Below, one piece after another: positions 1 through 11,900 of a stretch of DNA of 64,000 nucleotides (position 1 is the first letter of the stretch; every line of letters starts with the position of its first letter). The position numbers and the translations under genes are program-made. Under the pieces are notes generated by a model. That model was not told the DNA's origin and did no database searches. It was given only the letters and a program-made list of their open reading frames with translations. The DNA comes from Anthopleura xanthogrammica (taxonomy: Eukaryota; Cnidaria; Anthozoa; Actiniaria; Actiniidae), in contig OZ025207.1 in NCBI GenBank assembly GCA_964019055.1, positions 20,863,617 through 20,927,616 of the forward strand. The letters are read 5' to 3'.

Positions 1-96
1 ACATTATTAAAGCAGATAAAGCCAACCTTCTCAACAAAAGATCAGAACTTATTTCAAAATGCCGCCACGAAAACAAATATTACTTAAGCCGGATAA

Positions 97-754
97 CATA
101 AATTATCGCACCTTGATAGAACAATAACACTATTGTAAATACATAACAATACTCCAATTATAGATTATAGCGCCTCAGGTATATATAGACTACAGTATGG
201 ATCATTCTTTATTATATATATATATATCTGGATGTGTCTATTTTGACGGTAAAGTGCTCAATACATTGACATGTAGAGCGTTATAGATTATAGATTGTAG
301 ATAGATCAAAGACAAGACATAACTTTTGCTGTTACTCGGAGTTTCACGCTTACGCGATCTTCAGACAGTCTTTAATAAAGAATGATCCATACTGTAGTCT
401 ATATATACCTGAGGCGCTATAATCTATAATTGGAGTATTGTTATGTATTTACAATAGTGTTATTGTTCTATCAAGGTGCGATAATTTATGTTGATAGAAC
501 AATAACACTATTGTAAATACATAACAATACTCCAATTATAGATTATAGCGCCTCAGGTATATATAGACTACAGTATGGATCATTCTTTATTAAAGACTGT
601 CTGAAGATCGCGTAAGCGTGAAACTCCGAGTAACAGCAAAAGTGATGTCTTGTCTTTGATCTATCTACAATCCATAATCTATAACGCTCTACATGTCAAT
701 GTATTGAGCACTTTACCGTCAGAATAGACACATCCAGATATATATATATATATA
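97..754. repeat. Foldback (hairpin) element with a partial third arm
   Basis: Positions 211-474 and 491-754 are near-perfect inverted copies of each other around a 16-base loop (475-490). The outer ends are TA-rich microsatellite. A further partial arm at 97-210 is the inverse of about 375-490, so the locus holds two and a half arms. No coding potential is seen. This is the form of a non-autonomous foldback/MITE-like element that was rearranged or inserted twice. Confidence 0.8.
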
Positions 755-1023
755 TGTATTATATATCATTTTTTATATCATAAGTACAGAAGAGAAACAT
801 CATGGTGGAACAGATCAATAAATGAGATTACAACTAGTGGTATTTGGGATGTCTGGAGGAAGCTTAGCACTTGACCACATCTTTCTAGACCTTAGATAGA
901 TACGGGACAGATCGGGTATGTCCATGCAAAGGCTGTCCATTAGAACAGAATGACAAAATGTATACATTCTTTTGTGGTTGAAACTGGAATAATAAAGCAA
1001 ATAAAGGGAACGTTGTAACTCAC

Positions 1024-1074
1024 CACAAGTATGAGGCAAATGACAATCCCTAAAACATATTTTAGTGTCCACAT
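1024..1074 (-). CDS. Orphan signal-peptide exon of a DSL-family gene (gene continues left of the window)
   Basis: On the minus strand an ATG at 1074 opens 17 codons (MWTLKYVLGIVICLILV) and ends at a GTGAGT donor (1018-1023). It matches the first exons of genes A-F (consensus MRTLKPVLGTIICLIFV) in length, hydrophobicity, phase 0 and flanking leader. No MNNL or DSL exon lies between it and position 1, so the rest of the gene is either beyond the left edge or lost. Signal-exon function is inferred from the hydrophobic core and from the reading frame of the copies. Confidence 0.6.
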
Positions 1075-1209
1075 ACTGGTTCAATTTTCCACTGGGGTTC
1101 AATAAACAATACCGATGAAAAGTAGTCGACACACGTCGAGATAAATGTTTGTTATTTTAGTTTTTAGCGGAAAATATAACTAACAAAACTGTTTTGTGTC
1201 TCAAAAAAG

Positions 1210-1660
1210 GCTTCAGTCGTTTCTTGAACGCTGACCTCTCTCATGCATGGGACCATTTCCGTGCAAAGTGACCCACGGAGCATCTGACTGCCTGCGGATT
1301 GGAGCAATGGATCGCCTGACCGGCCTTGCTGTAAGTTTTTTCATATTTCATATGGAATGAAAAGATCACCTCTTTGATTGCATATGTGATTGGTCTGTCT
1401 TGTAGAAGAAAAGACAGAGGTCCATTCATAACATCTTAGTATTAGGCTCATGTAGATTACTGTACCGATAATGACCGGCCGAATGTCTCGACGTATTTGA
1501 TCTTGATTATCAAGATCGGATGTCCCATATGAAGCGAGCGCATTTTTCCTAGGTCGTTTGGCACGCTTACTTTGCTTTTACAAGTGAATGAATGTGTCTT
1601 TAAATACAACGTTATTGATACTTCTGCTATTAAGACAATAACACGATTGGACATACATTC
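1210..1660. repeat. Flank repeat shared with about 46,900-47,290
   Basis: This segment, a few hundred bases upstream of the orphan signal exon, is clearly homologous to about 46,900-47,290 upstream of gene F's signal exon. It includes a shared core with a short ATG-initiated frame followed by GTAAGT. I did not find it next to genes A, B, D or E. It may be an old upstream region or an old repeat; no gene is supported. Confidence 0.6.
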
Positions 1661-3294
1661 CTTATTCCAAAAAAAAAGCCTTGGGCTATCTGTTATTGAA
1701 CTGTCTAGACCCGTCCCCCCTAGATGAAGTTAAGGGGGGGGGGGGGGGGGGTCTTACCTATTTATCACTCTCGATTGGTAGGGAAAGGATTTTAAAATCT
1801 TTAAGAGATTTTTCTTATGTTTTAAACCATGATAAAACCAATTTGTTAAATGAATCGATTTCTTATATGTGTGATGACGTAATCAATCTTACGTAATTGA
1901 TGACGTCATATTTCATAAAATTAAACAAGCGTGCATTTAGTCGGTTCGATCCCAAAATAAGCATCACATAGCCTTCGAAGTAATCAAAGCATCACATTTT
2001 TACTTCCTGCAAACTGCTCACATGACAAGCCCATAGGCATTCATCATTTGGACAGTGATCCGGTTTTTTAAAAAAGTGTTCTGGTGTCTTTATTTACCGG
2101 TCGGATAAATATTTTTTACTAGCCAAATAGTGAATGTAAAAAGTGTACTAGTACTACAAACGTACTAATGGCTACCGCCTTTTATGACCACGTTTCATCG
2201 TTTCCCTGCATTTCGCTTTACCTTTCGCAAACCTTCTCACCAAATACAAGTGCTCTTTTATTTATCTACTGCTTGGAGATTATTTTTTCGATTTTTTAAC
2301 TAAGAATTAAAGCGCACGAGAACATTTCCTGGTTTGTGATGAAACGAAAATAAAAGAAAGTGATATCAAAATACGCATTAGAATAGCCGTTTTATTTTTG
2401 GATTCAAATGACAAAAAATGACGAAATAGTAAAATTATGCGTGCTATGTGCTCTGATAACAGTACCTGCCTCGACCAATCAAAAAACGTGATTGTTTTAA
2501 AATAACATTTATCATACGTGGATATAATCTTACAAAATTCGGCGAAAAATTATACCTTGTATTATTTCTGTTAAGGAAAAAAATAAGAGCATGAATAATG
2601 CATCTAAGAGCACAAGAGTCAATAAAGTACTTTGATGCGATCCTGGTTGTTGCAACCAGCTAATCTGCAATAGTGACGTAGAAATGATGTCACTGCAAAA
2701 CTGATGTGTCATGAAGCCTGCGAAAATTGACTGATAAAAGTTTATACCTGTGATAAATCTAGATTTTCAGGAGAGGTTTTTGGTGTTTCGTATACATTTA
2801 CTATGATTTTCATGATTTTGATTGACTAACATGTTTTCCCCCCCAGATCAGCTGGAAACTGTCGTACTTTGTCTTTTGAGCCTTTTTTGTCTCCGTTCTC
2901 CGGCTAATTTAGTTTAAATGCATATGCATTAATTTTGAATAGTTTTATCTTCGTCAAATTACATATTTAAATCTTTCTATCGATAGGCTGCTACTTTCAT
3001 GTTTTTTCATTTAACTGGCAGTGATACGCCAAAACTATAAGGGTTTCATTTTTGTAACTGTTAATCCAAACTTGTGAAAAAATCCACAGGGAACCCGGCT
3101 TTCTATTTTTTGAATGATTTACGTTTTTTAAGAAAGTTAACTTTCCTCTTTATGGGTCTCCTGTGGTTTGAGATCGGTTGGTCGGTTTACGGTTACATAT
3201 AAGCTGTAATCAGATCTGATCCATAACTCTGTCTCAACGAGTGTTTCACTGTCTACGAGACGAGCAATAGACTGATTGATAATATAAAGGTTCT
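1661..3294. other. Array spacer without a gene
   Basis: This stretch holds a poly-G tract near 1,735-1,750 and blocks that resemble other array spacers, for example about 2,140-2,260 compared with 21,810-21,930. No exon, RNA gene or intact open frame with recognisable similarity is seen. Confidence 0.5.
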
Positions 3295-3297
3295 TTA

Positions 3298-3869
3298 AGG
3301 CCGATTTAGACGGTACAACTTCTGCCTACAACCATCGCATGCAACCTGCTCGCGTCATGCTCACGACACGAGTTGTGCCGTGTAAATCTACTCTACAACT
3401 CACTCAAGTCTGTTGTGTGCGACAAGAAAATAGTTGTAGAGATTTAAAACTTGAGTTAAAATCCTGCGACAATCGTAGCAAAAAAGGCAAAACTTTGTAC
3501 AGAACACTTGACTGTGTGGGAGTACACTGTGGGGAAATTTGTGGGAGAGACCGTGGGGCGACAAAATGGCGGACGTAAACAAACCAGCAACTATTACTAT
3601 AAGTCCAATAACAAGCGCAACAAAGGTTAAAAAGGAGAAAATAAACTTTTTGGACGAGGAAGTAGAGGTTCTGGTAGCTCTTTGGAGCAAGGAAGAGGTC
3701 TTGTTTAATTGTAAACATTCCGACTATCACAAGAAAGATGCAAGTTGTAGGTAAACAGACGTAGCTGTGTCGTACGTGTGTGGATCTGACTTACGTCTTG
3801 TCGTGAGCATGACGCGAGCAGGTTGCATGCAATGGTTGTAGGCAGAAGTTGTACCGTCTAAATCGGCCT
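3298..3869. mobile_element. PIF/Harbinger-type non-autonomous element (572 bp)
   Basis: The ends are inverted repeats of about 70 bp starting AGGCCGATTTAGACGGTACA. The element is flanked by TTA at 3295-3297 and 3870-3872, the 3-bp target duplication typical of PIF/Harbinger. The equivalent place before gene B's tail exon (about 8,840-8,855) reads through with a single TTA, so an empty site is visible in the same window. The interior holds a Myb/SANT-like fragment. It sits downstream of gene A's tail exon. Confidence 0.85.
3566..3754 (+). pseudogene. Myb/SANT-like DNA-binding domain fragment inside the Harbinger-type element
   Basis: From the ATG at 3566 about 62 residues are open. The C-terminal half has the pattern of a Myb/SANT-like domain as in Harbinger accessory proteins: FLDEEVEVLVALW, then a second aromatic region and HSDYHKKD. 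The frame stops inside the domain, which suits a fragment kept in a non-autonomous element. Assignment rests on motif resemblance only. Confidence 0.5.
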
Positions 3870-4122
3870 TTACAGTTATACACCGATTCTAAAAATTGCG
3901 ATTCTTCACTTTTCTATTTAAACTTCGTCAATCAAACATTTTATCAGTATATCACTTTTACATGAAAGATCATCCAAAAGCGAATGGTTCTATCTATTGC
4001 TGATTCTCACGATTCAGGAAGCTATCTTCAGAAAGCAGCAAGGTGGATGGATCTTTATTGTGGAAACACTCACGTGTCTCCGGTGGAGTGTTAAAACCAT
4101 TGTATGATGGGAAACTCATTAT

Positions 4123-6786
4123 TTACCCTATCACCTGCATCGGAACTGCATACTGATCATCAACATGAAGAGGGTTTTCTATATTTTCATCGTGATCACC
4201 AAGTTCTATACGTCGTTTCATCCTACAAGATAACCACACAACAACTTGAAATGCTGATTGCCAGTAATACAATAAATGGTAATGTTTGGTGCCAGTCACA
4301 CGGCAACAGGCAAGGTTAAATGCCAGTTACACGTTGCCATCTTTGCCTGTTGTTATGTAACTGACACTCGACATTGCTATTAATTAGTGATATGACAGGC
4401 ATTAAAAAATGGCATCATCTGTGATTGCAACGGCAGTTGAAAGAGAGGACATTTACATACCTTGCTCGGATATACATAAATAGAATGGTGGTGATAACCA
4501 GGAACGTAACAATTCCAAGTGTGGTTACAACGTACTTCCAAGCCTGATTTTGCCTTTTTGGGTTCCCTGTGTCGTATGTGGTATTCATCTCAGTTGCCTG
4601 AGTAAATGCTGTCCTGGTTGGCTGTACGTAAAGACTGCTTGACACTGATAACATCATAACTGGCATTGTAGAAAAAACCGAAAGATTTGTTGTAGAATTT
4701 AAACTTGAGGTTGGCATAATAGTTGTTAAAGCCAATACATTACCACAGATAAAGAAATGAGAGGAATTTTTGCAGCATGTATAATTGCTATATTGGTTAT
4801 TCTGAGGCCAGCAGTATGTTGTACAATTCTGTCCATACCATCCAGGGTGACACTTGATACTACCATCACTAAGACATGAATAATGTCCCTCAGATGAACT
4901 ATTTTTCGGGGAACACCATATCGTGCAGTTGCTTCCATACCAGTTTTGATAACAAATTTTAGCTGCTCCGTTACTGTTACAATGATAGTGTCCCCATTCA
5001 TCTTCACGAGGAAAGCAATAGTCTGTGCAGTTTTCACCATACCAGTTATTCAGGCAGACCCTAGTGCCGTTATTGTTGCACCAATAATGTCCATTCCTAT
5101 CGTCTCTGTATTCACAGTAGATACCACAGGTAGGACCATAGTAATATCGATCACAGTATAACTGGTATTGGATTTCTAGTGTCGTTTTATTTGCATATCT
5201 TTTACCTCTTAGCCGGATACTGTTGGATGTTATAACTGTACCATTGTACGTCGGGATGGCGGGAATTGTTGTAGAGTGTTGGTCAATAAGGTCATCATTA
5301 GGCGAGTCTTTATTCCAGGCTTCTATGAAAACTCCAAAATCTTGCTAGAAAAAACCAAAAGCATTTCGATAATCAATGTATAAGCCTGTATCTTTAATTT
5401 TGCAGTTTCTGCAACCATCTCGGACAATTGATATCGATGTTTATAAAATACATCATTGGCACACTTCGTAATTAGCATATACACTTACAGTTTTTATGTT
5501 GAAAGCTCTTTCCACTCTGTAGTTCATAGAAAAGGAGTTTGCCCCCAATTTTCCACTGGTCTCTACGCCAGAGGTACAGTTAGATATAGAGGAAGGGCCT
5601 GGGAATGCTGTTAGACATACTTTAAAGTAAGTATCACATGAAGTACAATAAGCGTGACAGCAAGAATTGTTCCAGTCTTTCCCTTCTGGGTTTATCATCT
5701 TTTTAAGAAAAAGAGCAAATTTTCCTTTTCCTTTAACTGAAACCTGTAAAAATAACATAAAAAATTGTATAACAAGATTAGCGAATATGGAATTGGAAAC
5801 AGTGATAGCGACAATAGAACAAGGACCTACTATCGCATGGAGCATTCCCACACTGCAGACATGTTTCCTGGAACAATAGATTTCCTCTGTGTAGCCTCGC
5901 ATTCAAGCGCTCCAAGATGAGTTTATGCGGGCAGAAACATAGTTGTTATTTATTTTCATGTATGGGACTAAACATGACTGCCGCGATCATGAGGTCCAAT
6001 CGAAGTCAGCTTGATTTTCTCTTGACCTCTTGATTGTCAGTTTACTCTCGGCTAAGATTATGTTCTGTCGTTTATTTGAGTCTTTGGTTTCTATTTCTTA
6101 ATCCTCAGCTACCACACAATCATAAGCTATTGTACAGGACTGATTTTCAACATATAAGTCGCTTGTTATATTCCTTTGCCGAGTCGGCCCACTGAAAACA
6201 ATGGGCCTAGATTTTCCGAGATCCTTGTGCAAATGAATACAGGTCCCTTCGCATTTTGCGCTTGTTAATCATTAGTTATTAACGTCTGATGAAGGAGCTA
6301 TTGGCCTGGCTTTCAAATTAAAATCCTTTAATATCAAGGATACTTTTCTTCTATTAAAAAGCTCAATATAGTAATAATTGTAAAGCTAAGATATCAATGT
6401 CTTTGAGCGTCGCTTGCATTAATCAGATTTTGTGCCATATTTATACATGGAATGGCGAATTGAAATATTCTAAATACTGAAGAGTTTCGAACTAAAATAT
6501 GTTAATGCCAAGAGTACTTCTTTTTTAAAGATATATCCAAATCCTTTTTTGTTATAAATACGAAGAAGCTTGAGCGCTTAATTGACGACTGATCATTTTA
6601 GACCCTAGATAAAGATGGGCAGACTGGTTATGTTTATATCATTGTTGCGAGGAAAAACATTAAGGGTTATAAAAAGGACATAGTGTGAATTTGACAATTG
6701 TAATAGCATGCCAAGGGAACACTGTAGCTTACCACAAATATGATCAGGCAAATGATGGTCCCTAAAACAGGTTTTAGTGTTCGCAT
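4123..6786 (-). CDS. Gene A: MNNL-DSL Notch-ligand-like single-pass membrane protein
   Basis: Exons in coding order: 6733-6786 (signal peptide MRTLKPVLGTIICLIIFV), 5489-5743 (MNNL), 4461-5344 (MNNL end, DSL, stalk, membrane helix) and 4123-4222 (tail). Junctions are GT-AG and phases agree (0, 0, 2), giving about 430 residues. MNNL shows CC...CDTYFKVCLTAF as in Delta/Jagged N-termini. The DSL domain reads YCDRYYYGPTCGIYC, then RDDRNGHYWC and WYGENC. It is followed by two half-modules ending WYGSNC and WYGQNC, not by ordinary EGF repeats. The stalk is short and Ser/Thr-rich; the helix is near residues 372-393. The 32-residue tail is acidic and contains DDQYAVP. No broken codon was found. DSL proteins act at the cell surface; the partner of this one is unknown and Notch binding is not shown. 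Confidence 0.8.
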
Positions 6787-8977
6787 ACTGGTTCAATAAT
6801 GTTCCACTGGGGTTCAATAAACCATACCAAGGAAACGACAAGACACAAGCCTAGAGATGTCAAAGCTAAGAAGCATGCATTCAATTTCACCATTTCCTAG
6901 GTGATGACCCGAAGGAAAACGACTAGCCATTCAGATTGCGAATCGTGCTTTCCAATAAATAATCAATCCCTTGTAATCCTTGATGAGCAGGACCGAGGGG
7001 TGGGGGGATTCAAAACAAAACAAAGTGGTGGAGAAGGACAATGCAAGGAGGAGTCTCAAATGTTATTACTTTAAAGAATATGTTGTCCAGATAACACTAG
7101 GAATTCATCTTCATCTACCAGGTTATTGTTCGGCATAGTTTCTTATTAAGGAATGACCGCTTAAATACTCTAGAAGCTGCCGAAAAGCTTTTCCTAAAAA
7201 TATTCTAAGCAGATTTACTACTCCAGGGTGTTAACTCCAGGGTGGTGATAAAAAATCAATCTGGTTCAATCAATAGAAATAAATTTCTTTCCCTGCATTT
7301 CATTTTACCTTTTGCAATTCTTCTCATCAAATCACAGGTATCCCAAGCTGGGTTTCTGTGATATCCTATCGAACTTATAAGGCAATGTATGGCGATTTTT
7401 AGAAAAATTAAAAATTAGTAAATCACACAAATAAATGTTCCTATTTGTGTTTCGTGTTTTCCTTTGAGTCTCTGTGAAGTTTCAGGTCATTTGCAGCAAT
7501 ATTGAGCGAGTATTGTGGTGGAGTATCCCTCGTACTTAAAAATTGGGAAGGTAGCACACTTCAGGCCGCTTGAACCCTCGATAAGGGTCAATAATTCGCC
7601 TCTAGTTCAGCCAAAATTACACATCACGCCGAAATTCTTTCACAGAACCTTAGTCCGATATTTGATACAACCACACAATCGATCTCCCTTTCGGAATTCA
7701 ACGCTAACATTTTCAAAAGCCAATTGTTTTCGAAGCCATTGCCAATCCGATGTGATATGAACCAACCAAGGTTGGAACGGCTTTCAACCGTCGTTACAAA
7801 AACCATGCGTACCCTCCCCTCCAAGGTTAACAAATGTCACTGCTATTGTCTTAGCCGACCAATAGCAATTTGCCAATAGAGACGTGATTCATTTAAAATA
7901 TATATAAACAACGTACTTGTATCAATCAACACAGAAGGATTTGAGGGGAGGGTACGCATGGTTTTTGTAACGACGGTTGAAAGCCGTTCCAACCTTGGTT
8001 GGTTCATATTTTTTTCACTATTTCTGAAGAATGTTTTGCTTGTCAACTGACTCTTCACTTTGCTGTAAACGAGATGCTTATACTCCATAGGCCCTTTTAC
8101 TCCATTTTGCTGTTTAGAGAAATGGGTCTTTTTATCCAAAATACTCATTTCTCTTTTAAAAACCTAATGGTGAGCTGGCTCGATAACGTAAGTTCCCCTA
8201 GCTCGCCCGTACTATTTACATATATTTTCTTTATTCATTTTCATACTAAAAATCTAGTTAGATCTTTTGATATTAAGTATAATAGTATTAGTAACAATAT
8301 ATCAAATGTATCAAATGTATATTTAACAACGAATGTATTTAAAGTGCAAATAAAGACTTATACTTATACTTATACTTTAATAAATGCTACAATGCTTTAT
8401 TTTCTAAATTTTTGCTTTATTGAATATGATTTGAGAAGGGGTTGGCACATCTGGTGGCATCTATGCAAGATTCTCTGCTGCAATACAAGCTGTGACTACG
8501 AAACTTAGGATTGCAGTCATTTGCTTTGGCAGTCACCCCAATTATTATGATGTTATGACGTCACATATCACGCGACATAAGACTACATTATCACCAGTTT
8601 TTTGAAATAACCCATTGTTTGACAGTCTGAAAGTCTTTGTATACGAACGATGGTCACGTCACCTCATAGTAGTGTTCTTTGGCCCCAAAAATGCAGTTTA
8701 CCAAAATATTGACCTTAAAACGTATAGCTGTCTTTAAAATGAGAGGCCAAAAAAAAATTTTCTGCTCTGTCTCAACAAGTGGTTCACTGTCTACGAGACC
8801 AGCAATAGACTGATTGATAATATAGAGGTTCTGCATAAAGTTTCTTTACAGTTATCTATTGATGATTCTCACGATTTAGCAAGCTATCTTCAGAAATCAG
8901 CAAGGTGGATGGATCGTTATTGTGGAAACGTGTCTCCGGTAGGTGTTAAAACCATTGTATGATTGGATACTCATTCT
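6787..8977. other. Array spacer between genes A and B
   Basis: The spacer is about 2.2 kb and homologous in blocks to the other inter-gene spacers. It includes the region just upstream of the signal exon (about 6,880-7,260), which aligns with 31,500-31,920 and 38,340-38,760. It contains the MITE at 7,755-8,009. No gene is supported. Confidence 0.6.
7755..8009. mobile_element. MITE with long terminal inverted repeats (255 bp)
   Basis: The arms at about 7,755-7,824 and 7,938-8,009 are near-perfect inverted repeats beginning ATATGAACCAACCAAGGTTG. The interior is short and AT-rich and has no gene. The family is not recognised. Confidence 0.75.
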
Positions 8978-11900
8978 TTACCCTTTCACCTGCATCGGAA
9001 CTCCATACTGATCATCAACATGAGGAGGGTTTTCTTTATTTTCATCGTGATCACCAAGTTCTATACGTCTTCTTATCCTACAACATAACCACACAACAAC
9101 TTGAAATGTTGATTGCCAGTAATACAATAAATGGCAATGTTTGGTGCCAGTTACACGTTGCTATATTTACCAGTTGTTGTGTAACTGACACTATACACTA
9201 TGTCATGTTTGGTGTTATGTGACTGGCACTCTACATTGCTATTAATTAGTGATATGACAGGCATCAAAAGAATGCCATCATCTGTTATTGCAACAGTAGT
9301 TGAAGGCTTTTACATACCTTGCTCAGATATACTTGATAAGTAGAATGGTGGTGATAACCAGGAATGTAACAATTCCGAGTGCGGTTACAACGTACTTCCA
9401 AGCCTGATTTCGCCTTGTTGGGTTCCCTGTGTCGTATGTGGTATTCATCTCAGTGGCCTGAGTAAATGCTGTATTGGTTGGCTGTACGTAAAGACTGCTT
9501 GACACTGGTAATATCATAACTGGCATTGTAGAAAAAACCGAAAGATTTGTTGTAGAATTTAAACTTGAGGTTGGCATAATAGTTGTTGAAGGCAATACAT
9601 TACCACAGATAAAGAAATGAGAGGAATTTTTGCAGCATGTATAATTGCTATATTGATTATTCTGTAGCCAGCAGTATGTTGTGCAATTCTCTCCATACCA
9701 TCCAGGGTGACACTTGATACTACCATCACTAAGACATGAATAATGTCCCTCAGATGAACTATTTTTCGGGGAACACCATATCGTGCAGTTGCTTCCATAC
9801 CAGTTTTGATAACAAATTTTAGTACCATTACTATTACAATGGTAGTGCCCGCATTCATCATCACGGGGAAAACAGCTGTCCGTGCAGTTTTCTCCATACC
9901 AGTTATTCAGGCAGACCCTAGTGCCGTTATTGTTGCACCAGTAATGTCCATTCGTATCGTCTCTGTATTCACAGTAGATACCACAGGTAGGACCATAGTA
10001 ATATCGATCACAGTATAACTGGTATTGGATTTCTAGTATTGTTTTATATGCATATCTTTTACCTCTTAGCCAGATACTGTTTGAGGTTATAACTGTACCA
10101 TTGTACGTCGGGATGGCGGGAATTGTTGTAGAGTGTTTGTCGATAAGTTCATCACCACCTGTTTCGTCTTTATCCCAAGCTTCTACAAATACTCCAAACT
10201 CTTGCTTTTATAAGAGAAAGGGAAACAGATTAGAAATGAATAATTATTTCAATAAGCCATATGCTAGCATATAACCTTGGCAGATTTTTTGTGTGAGTGT
10301 GCGTGCTTTTTTTGATATACGTCATCACAGCATTCAGTAGTTTATAGCATATAAATACACTAACCGTTGTTATGTTGAAAGATTTTTCCACTTTGTAGCT
10401 CATGGTAAATGTATTTTTCCCCTGCTCACTGCTTGTCGCTACGCCAGACATACAGTTAGACACCGAGGTAGGGCGTGGAAATGCTGTTAGGCATACTTTG
10501 AAGTACGTATCACAGGCGTTGGTGTTACACCATATAGCCCCATCACAACAACCATTTCCCCAGTCTTTCCCTCCTGAATTTGTCATCTTTTTAAGAATAA
10601 CAGCAAATTTCCCTTTTCCTTTGACTGAAACCTGTAAATTAAAAATAACATACAAATTTGTATGACAAGATTAGCAAATGTGGAATTGGAATCAATGATT
10701 ACGACAATAGAAGAACAAGGACCTACTATCGCATGGAACATTCTCATACTGCAGCCATGTTGCCTGGAACAATAGATTTCCCCTGTGTAGCCTCGGGCTC
10801 ATGCGCTCCAAGATGAGTTTATGTGGACAGAAACATAGTTTTTTTTTTAAATTTGCATTGATGGGAATATCATGGCTGCCGCGATCATGAGGTCTATATG
10901 GAAGTCATTCAGTTACCGTCTGGATTGTCAGTTTACTCTCGGCTAAGATTATGTTCTGTCGTTTATTTGATCTTTGGTTTCTATTTCTAAATAATCAGCT
11001 ACCACATAATGATAACAACAAGAACAACAAGAACAACAAGAACAACAAGAACAACAAGAACAACAAGAACAACAACAACAACAACAATTATTTTTTATTA
11101 TTTAGGTTATAAATATTTACTAAGCAATTTAGTTTTATCATACAAAAAAAGAAAGTAAATGTTACTCAAAATAATGACTTAAAAGCTAATCTGGTTGAGT
11201 AACAATATTGCGAATGATTAAACCAAATGATACAAATAAATATGATGTGAAAGAAAAAACTATCACACTATTAAATATAAAGGCTATAATGAGATGACGA
11301 AAGAGAATGGAAAGAAAAAACTACAACAAACCACAAAAACAACAACAACAACAACAACAACAGCAAGAACTACAACAACAAACTACAACAACTAACTACA
11401 GTGGGTAACGTGATTCTAATTAAATGCTAATAAGACGGGTCTACTTAATAAAGGTAATATATATTGATCTGAATATGAAGAGAGGAAGTTCTTAATTGTT
11501 GATTTAAATAATTTTATAGAAAGAGTTTTAGTACATTCATTCAAATCATTCCATTCACGACAACCAGTGTAGCGAAGTAAAAATTTGCTATATATATATA
11601 GTTCTTACAGGATGAATATAGTATGAAGATTTAGTAGCTAGTCTAGTTTGATAGTTATGAATGGAAAGAAATTGATTGAAAGAAATTATCAAATTCCAGA
11701 GGTACAGAATTGTGATGGAACTGATACTTGAAAAAGAGGACGTAAAGTGATAAAATATCTGGGAATTTCAGGATTTTTTGAAGAGAAGTTCAGTTTGTTG
11801 ATTCGTAAGGCTTTTTTCTGAAGTGTAATAAGTGGTTGAAGACTGGTAATGTAAATGAATCCCCAGATAATCATACAATATATAAATGAGAGTCAAACAC

